A model generated the notes under the pieces. The model worked only from the letters and a program-made list of their open reading frames with translations, searched no databases and was not told the DNA's origin. Of a DNA stretch of 64,000 nucleotides, positions 51,354-59,623 are shown in pieces (the first letter of the stretch is position 1; each line of letters opens with the position of its first letter). The DNA comes from Pseudomonadota bacterium (GTDB lineage: Bacteria > Pseudomonadota > Gammaproteobacteria > Pseudomonadales > Pseudohongiellaceae): the NCBI GenBank assembly GCA_027621405.1, contig JAQCBT010000005.1, positions 62,001 through 126,000 of the forward strand. Reading direction: 5' to 3'. Position numbers and translations under genes: made by a program.

Positions 51354-52460
51354 CTACAACCCGCTTCCAAACTGGCCAATGATGTAGTTGGAAATATCAG
51401 TGGCGCAGGTCTCTGTACTGGAATCTACGCATTGACTTGGGTTTCCCTGCGGCATCGTTGAATCAATCGTAGTTTGCAAAAAATCCAAAGAACTCGAGTT
51501 GTGACCGAGTAAAGCAGGGCCTATTCCTCCGGCACCACCGGCACCATGACAGGATGCGCAGTTCTTGCTCAGATAGAGTTGAGCGCCTCGTTCGATACTT
51601 TGTTGGGTTGGGTCAGGACCCGGCTCTGGCTCGGGCTTAGGTGTTGGAACAGGAGTAATTACGATATTGGTCGGATTCGAAAAAGTGATTGGGTCTTCCC
51701 CGACCAGGGTGAGATCGAATGCGTAGTGTTCGGTGCCAATAGGCAATAAAGGAATACTTAGGGTCGAACCCTGAAAGGTAGCTGGGGTATCCCCGGCCGT
51801 GATGCCAGCGCCATACAAATAGAAGTCACTGCGTAGCACAAATTGAGTGGTAGCCAAGTTCACGTCAAATGTGACATTAGCCACACCGATTCCAGGCGCA
51901 TTAAGTATGGGAAGATTAAGTATGCTAACCCCATCAAATTGAGCAGGGCTTGTGGTGCTGGGGTTTGCCGACAGCCCGGAATATGCAGTAGGGTCTGGAG
52001 CCTGCGGCTGTAACAGCGCATTGATGGATTGTACGCCGTTTTTGGGGAGCTGCGCAGCACCGTAGCTTAGTGTGGCGATCCCGTTGGCGAAGTCGACGCT
52101 ACCACCTTCGGTGAACAGGAATAGGGAATCAATCAGCAGTTCGGGTTCCAGGCCGGTGAGGTTTACGAAACCCTGTGTGGCGACAAGAAGAGTCCTGTTA
52201 CTGGTGTCCCCTTGCAGATTGGAAGAGAAGCTAACGCTTTTTTGCTGTGAGTTCACGGCGTCCCTTGTCATTAAGGTCAGACCGGATAGATCGCCTTGGT
52301 TTGGTGCAGTGGTAATAAGCTCGATGAACTGTACCGTGCCGTCAGAATTGGTGAATAACTCATTGATCTGCCACTGATCAAAATCTGAAAAGGCCGTCTG
52401 TGCGAGAACAGCCATCGCGATTGCGGTTAAGGCGGTAAAACTTGTTTTGGTGGTAGTCAT
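51354..52460 (-). CDS. Exported lamin-tail-like / c-type cytochrome fusion protein
   Basis: 368 residues from the ATG at 52460 (MTTTKTSFTALTAIA), giving a signal peptide cut near AFSDF; AGGAAG precedes it. The N-terminal 200 residues (QINELFTNSDGTVQFIEL) resemble a lamin-tail-type beta-sandwich. A Pro/Glu hinge (about 270-285) leads to a cytochrome c domain with the heme motif CASCH at residue 301 and a likely axial Met in STMPQGN. Probably periplasmic electron carrier or surface-bound redox protein. More A/T-rich than its neighbours. Confidence 0.75.
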   Translation of the reverse strand: MTTTKTSFTALTAIAMAVLAQTAFSDFDQWQINELFTNSDGTVQFIELITTAPNQGDLSGLTLMTRDAVNSQQKSVSFSSNLQGDTSNRTLLVATQGFVNLTGLEPELLIDSLFLFTEGGSVDFANGIATLSYGAAQLPKNGVQSINALLQPQAPDPTAYSGLSANPSTTSPAQFDGVSILNLPILNAPGIGVANVTFDVNLATTQFVLRSDFYLYGAGITAGDTPATFQGSTLSIPLLPIGTEHYAFDLTLVGEDPITFSNPTNIVITPVPTPKPEPEPGPDPTQQSIERGAQLYLSKNCASCHGAGGAGGIGPALLGHNSSSLDFLQTTIDSTMPQGNPSQCVDSSTETCATDISNYIIGQFGSGL

Positions 52461-52670
52461 GACCGATTTCTTCCTATACGTGAAAAGATACTCTGGCAAG
52501 CGGGCAACTTAAGGAGTGTCTTCAATCGCGAGAAATTCAAGAGCATAGTAAGGACACTCACATCTTAACAACTTAAATAGGCATGGTTAGCTTTTGCGGT
52601 CACTACTCAACACTATCGTTGAGCTGAAATCACACTTAATACTTATATCGTTGCAGCCTATATCAGCAAC

Positions 52671-53460
52671 TTAGAATCCATAAGACAACCCCAACTTAAG
52701 CATTTCTATATCAGTTTCATCCACATCATTGAAAAGGCTGTAATCCAGATTAATAGAATAGCGCCCGCTCAAACGGTAGCTACCTTCAATCGTAAAGCTG
52801 ATTCGCTGACCACCGTCAGAGTCCGGCAGAGTATTGGGATTGGTTTGCCCCTCTTGCAGGGATAAATACATTCGATGGCCTTACATTTGTCACAAAGAAT
52901 GGGTTGTAACAAGGATCATTTACCGTGACGACATCGCAATTCAAACCCTGGATATATGACTGAGGTAACACGACACCCGAATCAGAGTCGTAAGCAAACA
53001 CCCCTACTTTCCCGCGCACAGACCAGCGGTTTGATATCGGAATCTCTCCGAACAGCGCCAGGTTCAAGCCATCTATGTTGACCTCGGTCTGCTGTGAAAT
53101 ATACGAGGTAGCCCCTACCGAGAGAGAGGACTTTGAGCCGAAATCCCCAAAGTCGAACTAGCTGATTTCTACGCCCCAGGTGTCTGCGAATTTAAGCCCC
53201 AGCGTGAAGCTCAAACCTTCATCGGTTTCGAAACCTGAAGTGGGATTAATGGTAATCGGGCCGCCTGGTGCGGGTATCCATGTTCCTGCAATCAGGTAAG
53301 GAGGATTTGATCCAAGTTCCAGGGGGGAATCTATTTGGCTGAGGCTGAAGCCCAGTTCCGCGAACCAGGGATTTTCCACTTCCGCACCTAAAGAAAGCTG
53401 ACTCATAGAAATCACTGGTATTCCTATTAAATAGTTTCTGAACTTTCCGGGTACTCTCAT
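52671..53460 (-). pseudogene. Broken outer-membrane beta-barrel protein gene
   Basis: The reading starts at 53460 after GGAG with a signal peptide (LIGIPVISMSQLSLGAEV) and beta-strand pattern. An in-frame TAG at 53158-53160 breaks it after WGVEIS; the same frame continues without a break (FDFGDFGSKSSLSVGATS) to about 52870, where a frameshift is needed to reach the last part, ending LKLGLSYGF with the terminal Phe typical of outer-membrane barrels. Rejoined length would be about 260 residues. One stop plus one shift suggests decay, though sequence error is possible. Confidence 0.75.
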
Positions 53461-53682
53461 GGCACCGCTCCGAGGAGTTGGATAGCAGTCGTAATGAATC
53501 CGCTGGAGGATTAGTCTGGGCGAGTTAGGACCTGACTATACACCCACGATTCTAGCGGTAGCAAATGTGAAGCGATCAGGATTGCTGGGTGATTTGAACA
53601 GGCAGTTTTTATCTTTTTTAGTTCAGGCGAGATTGTGATTTCTTGATGTTAACTAAATTGCTCTACGAAGCTCTTAAGGCGG

Positions 53683-53910
53683 GCTAGCAAGAGATGCTCT
53701 GAAGCTAATTAGCTGTCTACGCTTCTGGATCTGGCTTCGATCCAGGCTAGCAAGAGATTCGCTTGAGCTACATCGCTGTCTACGCGTCAAGAAAGGTGCT
53801 CTTGAAGGAGCTTGAAGCTAGTCTGAAGGGGGTTCGATCGGATCTAGCTAGAGATTCGATTGAGCTGCAACGCTGTCTACGCGTCGAGAATGGTGCTCGT
53901 GAGCTAAGGG
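53683..53910. repeat. Degenerate direct repeats beside tRNA-Leu
   Basis: Three related copies share the core CTGTCTACGC at 53713-53722, 53776-53785 and 53873-53882 (spacings 63 and 97), preceded by variants of GCTAGCAAGAGATTCG and followed in two copies by CGTCRAGAAWGGTGCTC. They end just before the tRNA-Leu 3' end. The rest of 53461-53682 shows no gene. Origin unknown. Confidence 0.7.
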
Positions 53911-53913
53911 AGT

Positions 53914-54000
53914 TGGTGCCCAGGGCCGGAATCGAACCGGCACGGCATTTCTGCCGAGGGATTTTAAGTCCCTTGTGTCTACCAATTTCACCACCTGGGC
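53914..54000 (-). tRNA. tRNA-Leu(UAA)
   Basis: 87-nt class II tRNA. Acceptor GCCCAGG pairs with CCTGGGC; anticodon loop CTTAAAA gives TAA; a long variable arm and T-loop TTCGATT are present; CCA is encoded at 53914-53916. Last of a Gly-Cys-Leu tRNA set downstream of pgsA, the same order as I recall in Pseudomonas. Confidence 0.96.
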
Positions 54001-54017
54001 TGAGTCACTGCTAGAAA

Positions 54018-54091
54018 TGGAGGCTGGAGTCGGAATCGAACCGGCGTTTACGGAGTTGCAGTCCGCTGCATAACCACTCTGCCATCCAGCC
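54018..54091 (-). tRNA. tRNA-Cys(GCA)
   Basis: 74-nt tRNA with acceptor GGCTGGA/TCCAGCC, anticodon loop CTGCAAC (GCA), T-loop TTCGATT, U at the discriminator position as required for CysRS, and encoded CCA at 54018-54020. It is 17 bases upstream of tRNA-Leu on the same strand. Confidence 0.96.
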
Positions 54092-54121
54092 TTTATTGGG
54101 GTGTGTAAGTCGGAATGATTC

Positions 54122-54145
54122 GAAATTTGCGTGGGCGCAAATTTC
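54122..54145. repeat. 10-bp perfect hairpin upstream of tRNA-Cys
   Basis: GAAATTTGCG-TGGG-CGCAAATTTC, a perfect 10-bp stem with a 4-base loop, 31 bases from the 5' end of tRNA-Cys. It may be a processing or regulatory structure of the tRNA precursor. Confidence 0.6.
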
Positions 54146-54200
54146 TCACCCTACGGGCGTTTCGCTGCGCTCAACGTCTGCGCCGCTAGCGCGGCTATTA

Positions 54201-54250
54201 AACCGGCGTGTAAAGGCCGGAGAGCCGCTGCATAATCACTCTGCCTACAC
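54201..54250 (-). pseudogene. tRNA-Cys fragment (degenerate copy)
   Basis: CCGGCGT at 54203 and a 21-base block at 54225-54245 match the intact tRNA-Cys (54041-54047 and 54063-54083) with a single C/T change in the block, in the same order and spacing within one or two bases. The T-arm end, anticodon and acceptor are lost. It looks like a decayed tandem duplicate of tRNA-Cys. Confidence 0.7.
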
Positions 54251-54339
54251 TTTCTACTTCTGTGCGATGGCGAAGGTCGCGCAGTATACCGAAAGATGGG
54301 GCTTTCGGCACCGTTTTGATGTGATTGGGGCGGTCCGGA

Positions 54340-55251
54340 CTACTTCGGCAGCGGGATGTATTCCTCGTCGTCCCCGGGCACCTTGGGGAACTTGCCGTCG
54401 TCCCAGTCGGACTTGGCCTGCTCGATGCGCTCCTTGCGGCTGGAGACGAAGTTCCAGAACATGTGGCGCTCGCCCAGGGCCTCGCCGCCGATGAGGGCGA
54501 TGCGGCTGTCTTTCGTGGCTTTGACGCAGGTATTGTCCCGCTCCTCCATCACCGCGAGGCTGAATTCATTCACCGCCTGACTGTTGATCTCGATCTGGCC
54601 GGCGGCCACGTAGACGCCCCGTTCTTCTGCCTTTGGCAACTCCAGGGTCTGCCCCGCCTTGAGATCGGCCTCGAAATAGAGGGTCTCGGCGAAGGTCTTC
54701 ACCGGTGAGCTGACCCCGTACGCTTCTCCCATCATCACCCGAATCGGGATGCCGTCCACCTCAGTGGTGGGCAGGTCCGCGGCGTCGTAGTGATAGAAAG
54801 CGGGATCAATTTCTTCATCTTCTTCTGGAAGTGCCAGCCATAACTGTAAGGCATGCAAGGTATGTCCGGCGGCGCGCAGGTCGTCCGGGGTGCGTTCGGA
54901 ATGGACGATGCCCTTGCCCGCCACCATCAGGTTGATGTCGCCGGGGGCGATGGCGATCTCGTTGCCCAGAGAATCCCGGTGCATGAAACTGCCCTCGAAC
55001 ATATAGGTCACGGTGGCCAGGTTGATATGGGGATGGGGGCGTACGTCCACGCCTTCACCCGGCGCAAAGGTCGCGGGTCCGGCGTGGTCGAAGAAGATCC
55101 AGGGGCCGATCTTGCGCTGTTCCTTCACCGGCAAGGCGCGGCGGACGCTGAAGCCCCCCAGGTCTTTCTCCCTGGGCGTGATGATCAGGCTCACGCCGGA
55201 ACAGGGCTGGTTCTCACAATCGTTCTCAAATACCTGGGATAAGCTGCTCAT
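54340..55251 (-). CDS. Pirin family protein
   Basis: 303-residue bicupin. The N-terminal cupin has HPHINLATVTYMFEG with the metal ligands His-x-His and a later His-Glu in GIVHSER, as in human pirin and E. coli YhhW (quercetinase activity). GGAG precedes the ATG. Bacterial pirins have been linked to regulation of pyruvate metabolism or to quercetin breakdown; which applies is unknown. It sits between tRNA-Gly and tRNA-Cys, so the tRNA set is interrupted here. Confidence 0.92.
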   Translation of the reverse strand: MSSLSQVFENDCENQPCSGVSLIITPREKDLGGFSVRRALPVKEQRKIGPWIFFDHAGPATFAPGEGVDVRPHPHINLATVTYMFEGSFMHRDSLGNEIAIAPGDINLMVAGKGIVHSERTPDDLRAAGHTLHALQLWLALPEEDEEIDPAFYHYDAADLPTTEVDGIPIRVMMGEAYGVSSPVKTFAETLYFEADLKAGQTLELPKAEERGVYVAAGQIEINSQAVNEFSLAVMEERDNTCVKATKDSRIALIGGEALGERHMFWNFVSSRKERIEQAKSDWDDGKFPKVPGDDEEYIPLPK

Positions 55252-55443
55252 TGGACTCCAGTACGTCTTCTTCGTCGTTGTCGATTAATCTCCCCGCCTA
55301 TATTGGGACGCTTTTGTGAAACTTCAAAGACTACGCCTCCCTTAACCCCAATTACCCATAATCGCAGCACGCAAAGAAACCTGCACACATAGAACAAAAT
55401 CAGGCACTTAGGAAGAAAGTCTTGAGAATCTTGAGAAGAAAAT

Positions 55444-55519
<76 letters not shown>

Positions 55520-55707
55520 TTGAGGAGGATAATTATCGCAGCTTGCAGGGCTTTGGCAATCCTGATCGCGTCGACAATGCAGTGTTGCCTGCCTGTCTTC
55601 CCGACCCTGCGCTGAGAAAGGCGGCTATTGTAATGTCATCCTGTTTAGAGTCAAGCAGTTACGGGCTTTGGAACCAGTTTTAAGAGAAAGTTTCACCGCT
55701 TTGGAGA

Positions 55708-55821
55708 GGGTTGAGTATCAGGTAGCTCATAAGGGGACCGTACGCGGCATGGATGCCGCGTCCGAGCCTCCATGGATGGATTCACGGCTTGTCCCCTTAT
55801 GAGCTACCTGGTGCTCAGCCC
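55708..55821. repeat. 114-bp structured inverted-repeat element
   Basis: Two 31-base arms (55708-55738 and 55791-55821) are inverted copies; the inner 20 bases match perfectly and the only three differences leave G-T pairs, so an RNA stem would be unbroken. Inside, CGCGGCAT-GG-ATGCCGCG (55743-55760) forms a second perfect hairpin, followed by GAGCCTCCATGGATGGATTC. This looks like a REP/MITE-like intergenic repeat of a type seen in marine gammaproteobacteria. It lies in the 411-bp gap between tRNA-Gly and pgsA. Confidence 0.85.
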
Positions 55822-55930
55822 TATTAGCACGGCATAGATAATAGCGATCTTGATACTAGTAGTAGCTTATCGTCCTAAGCCTTTGAAATAGCGTAATTAC
55901 TGGTAAAGGTACAGAAAGGAAAAATCGCGA

Positions 55931-56488
55931 CTACTTGGTCTCAGACTTAGGGAACAAGTAAGCCCCAGCCGCCTTAAAGTAATGCATGGCGGACCAAAGA
56001 CTCAGAACCGCCGCGATATAGATCATCCCGAAGCCCAGCCAGAACATCCATTGTGGCGTCTCCTCGGTCACCAGCAGCAGGATGATGATGGCGATCATCT
56101 GGAAGGTGGTCTTCAGCTTGCCCGAGAAGGCTACCGCCACCGCATCCCGGTGGCCACGGCTGGCCATCCACTCCCTGAGGGCCGAAATCAGTATCTCCCG
56201 CCCGATGATGACGATGGTGGCCGCCAGCAGGCCCTGCTGGTTCTCCACCAGCAGGATCAGAACCGTCACCACCAGCAGCTTGTCCGCCACCGGGTCCAGG
56301 AAGGCCCCGAATTCGGAGGTGAGGTTCAGTTTGCGGGCGAGATAGCCGTCGAGCCAGTCACTGAGGCTGGCAATGGCGAAGAAAAGAGCAGCGTACACAT
56401 TACTGTGAACCAGTTCCGAGTGGTAACTCACTACCACCAGCGGAATGAACAGAAGTCGGAAATAAGTGACCAGGTTTGCCCAGTTCAT
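55931..56488 (-). CDS. pgsA: CDP-diacylglycerol--glycerol-3-phosphate 3-phosphatidyltransferase
   Basis: 185-residue membrane enzyme for the first committed step of phosphatidylglycerol synthesis. The CDP-alcohol phosphotransferase motif DG-x2-AR-x8-G-x3-D-x3-D is seen in DWLDGYLARKL and FGAFLDPVADK. About five to six helices. It follows uvrC after 118 bases, the usual gacA-uvrC-pgsA order. Confidence 0.96.
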   Translation of the reverse strand: MNWANLVTYFRLLFIPLVVVSYHSELVHSNVYAALFFAIASLSDWLDGYLARKLNLTSEFGAFLDPVADKLLVVTVLILLVENQQGLLAATIVIIGREILISALREWMASRGHRDAVAVAFSGKLKTTFQMIAIIILLLVTEETPQWMFWLGFGMIYIAAVLSLWSAMHYFKAAGAYLFPKSETK

Positions 56489-56606
56489 TATCGGCCTGAA
56501 AAATAAATGTTCCGGAAATCAGACTTCTATATTCAAAAAGAGAAGTAAATTATGCACTAAAGCCCACAGTCCTGTTAAGGACATTCAGACTGTGAACCGG
56601 TTCACG

Positions 56607-58469
56607 CTACGTTCCGCTGTCGATATTGTGCAGGTGCGCATATATGTTTTCGGCCAATTTCTTACTTATGCCAGTGACCCTGGCGATTTCCGTCTCACTG
56701 GCCTTGCGAATCTCCTGCTGGCCGCCGAAATGCTTCAGCAGCTCCCGTCTGCGCTTCGGACCCAGCCCCGGAATCTGTTCCAGCAGGGATTCCTTGCGGG
56801 CCTTGGCCCGGCGCTGGCGATGGCCGGTGATGGCGAAGCGGTGGGCCTCGTCCCGGACCTGCTGCAGCAGGTGCAGGGCCGGCGACTCGGTGGGGATAGC
56901 GATCTCCCGGTAGCCCTTCTCGGTGCTCAGGAACAGGGTCTCCTGGCCCGCACGGCGGCTGATGCCCTTGGCGATACCCAGTAACTGGATCTCAGGCAGG
57001 GCAAACTTCTCCAGGATCTTGCGGGCCTGGGTGAGCTGGCCCTTGCCGCCGTCGATCAGCAGGATGTCGGGAATCTTGCCCTCGCCCTTGCTGAGCCGGG
57101 TGAATCGGCGGTCCAGGGCCTGTTCCATGGCGGCGTAGTCGTCGCCACCGGTGATGTCCTTGATGTTGAAGCGCCGGTAATCGCTCTTCACGGCCCCGTT
57201 CTCATCGAACACCACGCAGGAGGCCACGGTGCCTTCGCCGCCGGTATGGCTGATGTCGAAGCATTCGATGCGCTGGGGTTGATTCTCCAGCTTAAGATTA
57301 TCCTGTAACTGGATGAAACGTTTATGGATGTTCTGTTTATTGCTCACGTGCAGTTGGAGCGACTCCCGGGCATTGGTGAGGGCGAGCTCTACCCAGCGAG
57401 CGCGGTGGCCTCGCACCCGCTGGCTCAGCTTGATCTTGCGCCCGGCCACGTAGGACAGGGCCTCGGCCATGGCATCGCCGTCCTCGATAGCCGCCGGCAG
57501 GATGATCTCGGCCGGGATGGAGGCTGCCTTGTCATCCCCCAGGTACATCTGGGAGATGAAGCTCTCCAGCACCTCCTCCGGGGTCTCGGCCAGCCGGGCC
57601 CGGGGATAGAAGCTCTTGGAGCCGATGATGCGGCCCGCCCGCACATAGATGGCGTGGACGCAGACATAGCTGCGGTCCAGGGCGGCGGCCAGGATATCCG
57701 CATCCCCGCCCTTGTTGGCGACTACCTGGTCGGCTTGAATCCTCCGTAAATCAATCACTTGATCACGAATCTTTGCGGCTCGCTCGAACTCCTGGGCCTC
57801 GGCGGCTCGCTCCATGTTCCGGGTCAGCTCGCGGATCAGCTGATCGCTCTTGCCCTGTAAAAACAGGGTGGAATAACGCACATCCCGGGCATAGTCCTCG
57901 GGGCTGATCAGGTCGACGCAGGGGCCGGTGCAGCGGTCGATCTGGTATTGCAGGCAGGGCCTGGAACGGTTGCGGAAATACGAGTCCTCACATTGTCTTA
58001 CCCGGAATACCTTCTGCAGAATCTGAAGAGTCTCCCGGGTGGCGTGGGCGCTGGGGTAAGGCCCGAAGTAGCGCCCGCCGCCCTTACGGCTGCCCCGGTA
58101 GAAGCTGAGTCGCGGATAGTCCTCGCGGTCGGTAAGCAGGATATACGGATAGGACTTGTCGTCCCTGAGCACTACGTTATAGGGCGGACGGTGGCGCTTG
58201 ATGAGGTTCTGCTCCAGCAGCAGGGCCTCGGTGTCGCTGTTGGTAACGGTGATGCCGATGTCCTGGATCTTCTCCACCATGGCCATGGTCTTGGTGGCCA
58301 GGCCCGAGGCCCGGAAATAGCTGCCGACCCGGTTCTTCAGGTTACGGGCCTTGCCGATGTAGAGGATCTCGCCGTCCTTGTCCAGCATCTGGTAGACGCC
58401 GGGGCGGCTAGTGAGCCGGGCCAGGAAGCGCTTGTGATCGAAGACCGGTGTTTCGGGTGCTGCAGCCAT
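56607..58469 (-). CDS. uvrC: UvrABC excinuclease subunit C
   Basis: 620-residue nuclease that makes both cuts in nucleotide excision repair. The N-terminal GIY-YIG domain (SRPGVYQMLDKDGEILYIG, about 15-95) is followed by a UVR motif (about 205-240), an RNase H-like domain (FDISHTGGEGTVASCVVFD, about 400-540) and C-terminal helix-hairpin-helix motifs. Full length compared with E. coli (610). Confidence 0.97.
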   Translation of the reverse strand: MAAAPETPVFDHKRFLARLTSRPGVYQMLDKDGEILYIGKARNLKNRVGSYFRASGLATKTMAMVEKIQDIGITVTNSDTEALLLEQNLIKRHRPPYNVVLRDDKSYPYILLTDREDYPRLSFYRGSRKGGGRYFGPYPSAHATRETLQILQKVFRVRQCEDSYFRNRSRPCLQYQIDRCTGPCVDLISPEDYARDVRYSTLFLQGKSDQLIRELTRNMERAAEAQEFERAAKIRDQVIDLRRIQADQVVANKGGDADILAAALDRSYVCVHAIYVRAGRIIGSKSFYPRARLAETPEEVLESFISQMYLGDDKAASIPAEIILPAAIEDGDAMAEALSYVAGRKIKLSQRVRGHRARWVELALTNARESLQLHVSNKQNIHKRFIQLQDNLKLENQPQRIECFDISHTGGEGTVASCVVFDENGAVKSDYRRFNIKDITGGDDYAAMEQALDRRFTRLSKGEGKIPDILLIDGGKGQLTQARKILEKFALPEIQLLGIAKGISRRAGQETLFLSTEKGYREIAIPTESPALHLLQQVRDEAHRFAITGHRQRRAKARKESLLEQIPGLGPKRRRELLKHFGGQQEIRKASETEIARVTGISKKLAENIYAHLHNIDSGT

Positions 58470-58606
58470 GACAGAGACCGGCCAGGGCCGGAGAATTCAA
58501 CGGGTGTGCAGATTATAGGATGGGGAGCCGGGGCTCAATGGACCGATGCCGGTGGCAGCCGGCAATCGGTCCTGTTACAGGAGTGCCCTGCTGTGTCGCC
58601 AGGCGC

Positions 58607-59314
58607 CTAACTCGCCTTGCGCTGCTCTACCGAAATTTCACGGTAATCCTGGGTATCGTCTGTAAGTCCATGTTTTACAGCAAGAATCGTCAGCTCCACA
58701 TCGCTGTCGATGCCCAGTTTCTCGAAGATGCGGTAGCGGTAGCTGTAGACCGTCTTGGGACTGAGTTTCAGGTACTCGGAGATCTGGCTCACCTTCTTGC
58801 CGTCGGTGAGCAGCTGGGCGATCTGCAACTCGCGGCGGGACAGCTTGTCGAACAGGGAGCCGCCGTTGTGGGCGAAGGGATCCAGGGCCAGGTGGGTTGC
58901 CACCTCGGGGGTCACATAGTGATTACCCTCGGCCACGGTGCGCACCGCTTTCAGCATTTCCTCAATCTCGATGTTCTTGGTGATGAAGGCCAGGGCCCCT
59001 GCTCGCAGCATCTGCGACGGGATAACCCCGCTCACCACCGAGGACATGGCCACGATGCGGGAACCGGGTGAGCGCTCCAGGATCTGGCGGGTTGCCTCGA
59101 TGCCGCCGATTCCCGGCATGCGCGCATCCATGAGCACGATGGCGGGGATGGCCTTGGATTCGTTTTCAATGAAATCAATAGCTTCCTCACCATTATTTAC
59201 CTCACCTATCACTTCCATATCGGTCTCATCCGCGAGCATGCGGGCAATTCCGGTTCGAACGAGGGTGTGGTCATCAACGAGGAGGATGGTGATCTTCTTG
59301 GGTAAGGTGTTCAT
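58607..59314 (-). CDS. gacA: Response regulator GacA/UvrY
   Basis: 235-residue NarL/LuxR-type regulator. The receiver domain has the acidic pair D14-D15 and phosphoacceptor D63 in VLMDARMPG; the C-terminal HTH (about 165-225) has LSRRELQIAQLLTDGKKVSQISEY. With sensor GacS/BarA it drives small RNAs that sequester RsmA/CsrA. Compared with E. coli UvrY it has about 8 extra N-terminal and a few C-terminal residues. Its ATG overlaps the stop of a small upstream frame (ATGA). Confidence 0.95.
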   Translation of the reverse strand: MNTLPKKITILLVDDHTLVRTGIARMLADETDMEVIGEVNNGEEAIDFIENESKAIPAIVLMDARMPGIGGIEATRQILERSPGSRIVAMSSVVSGVIPSQMLRAGALAFITKNIEIEEMLKAVRTVAEGNHYVTPEVATHLALDPFAHNGGSLFDKLSRRELQIAQLLTDGKKVSQISEYLKLSPKTVYSYRYRIFEKLGIDSDVELTILAVKHGLTDDTQDYREISVEQRKAS

Positions 59315-59553
59315 AAGCGCTCGCAGTGAGTTACATGGGTACCCTGGGCACTGGGGTGCCTCTTCTTCTCTACCGGCGGACGCTCTGCAGCGGTCTGTGG
59401 ACCTGTCGATCTGGCGGCGGACCCTACCGGTTGGACGATGGCGGCCAGGCTGGACAGCACGATCATGCTGTCGGAGTCATTGCTCGTCTCGTCCCGCTTC
59501 CCGCTAATTTTGGGGACAAGCAAATTAGTACCATGGCCACCGGGCCTGAACAA
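59311..59553 (-). CDS. Possible small ORF upstream of gacA
   Basis: Up to 80 residues from a TTG at 59553, or 52 from an internal ATG. It ends in an ATGA overlap with gacA, an arrangement typical of translational coupling, but the sequence resembles nothing I know and has no good ribosome binding site. It could be a leader peptide or chance. This is otherwise the gap between gacA and murB. Confidence 0.2.
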   Translation of the reverse strand: MFRPGGHGTNLLVPKISGKRDETSNDSDSMIVLSSLAAIVQPVGSAARSTGPQTAAERPPVEKKRHPSAQGTHVTHCERL

Positions 59554-59623
59554 ATATTGCGCAAATAAAATGCGACCTGGTTCACACTACCAGTTTGAGG
59601 GGAATTGTACAGTTTTGGGGCGT

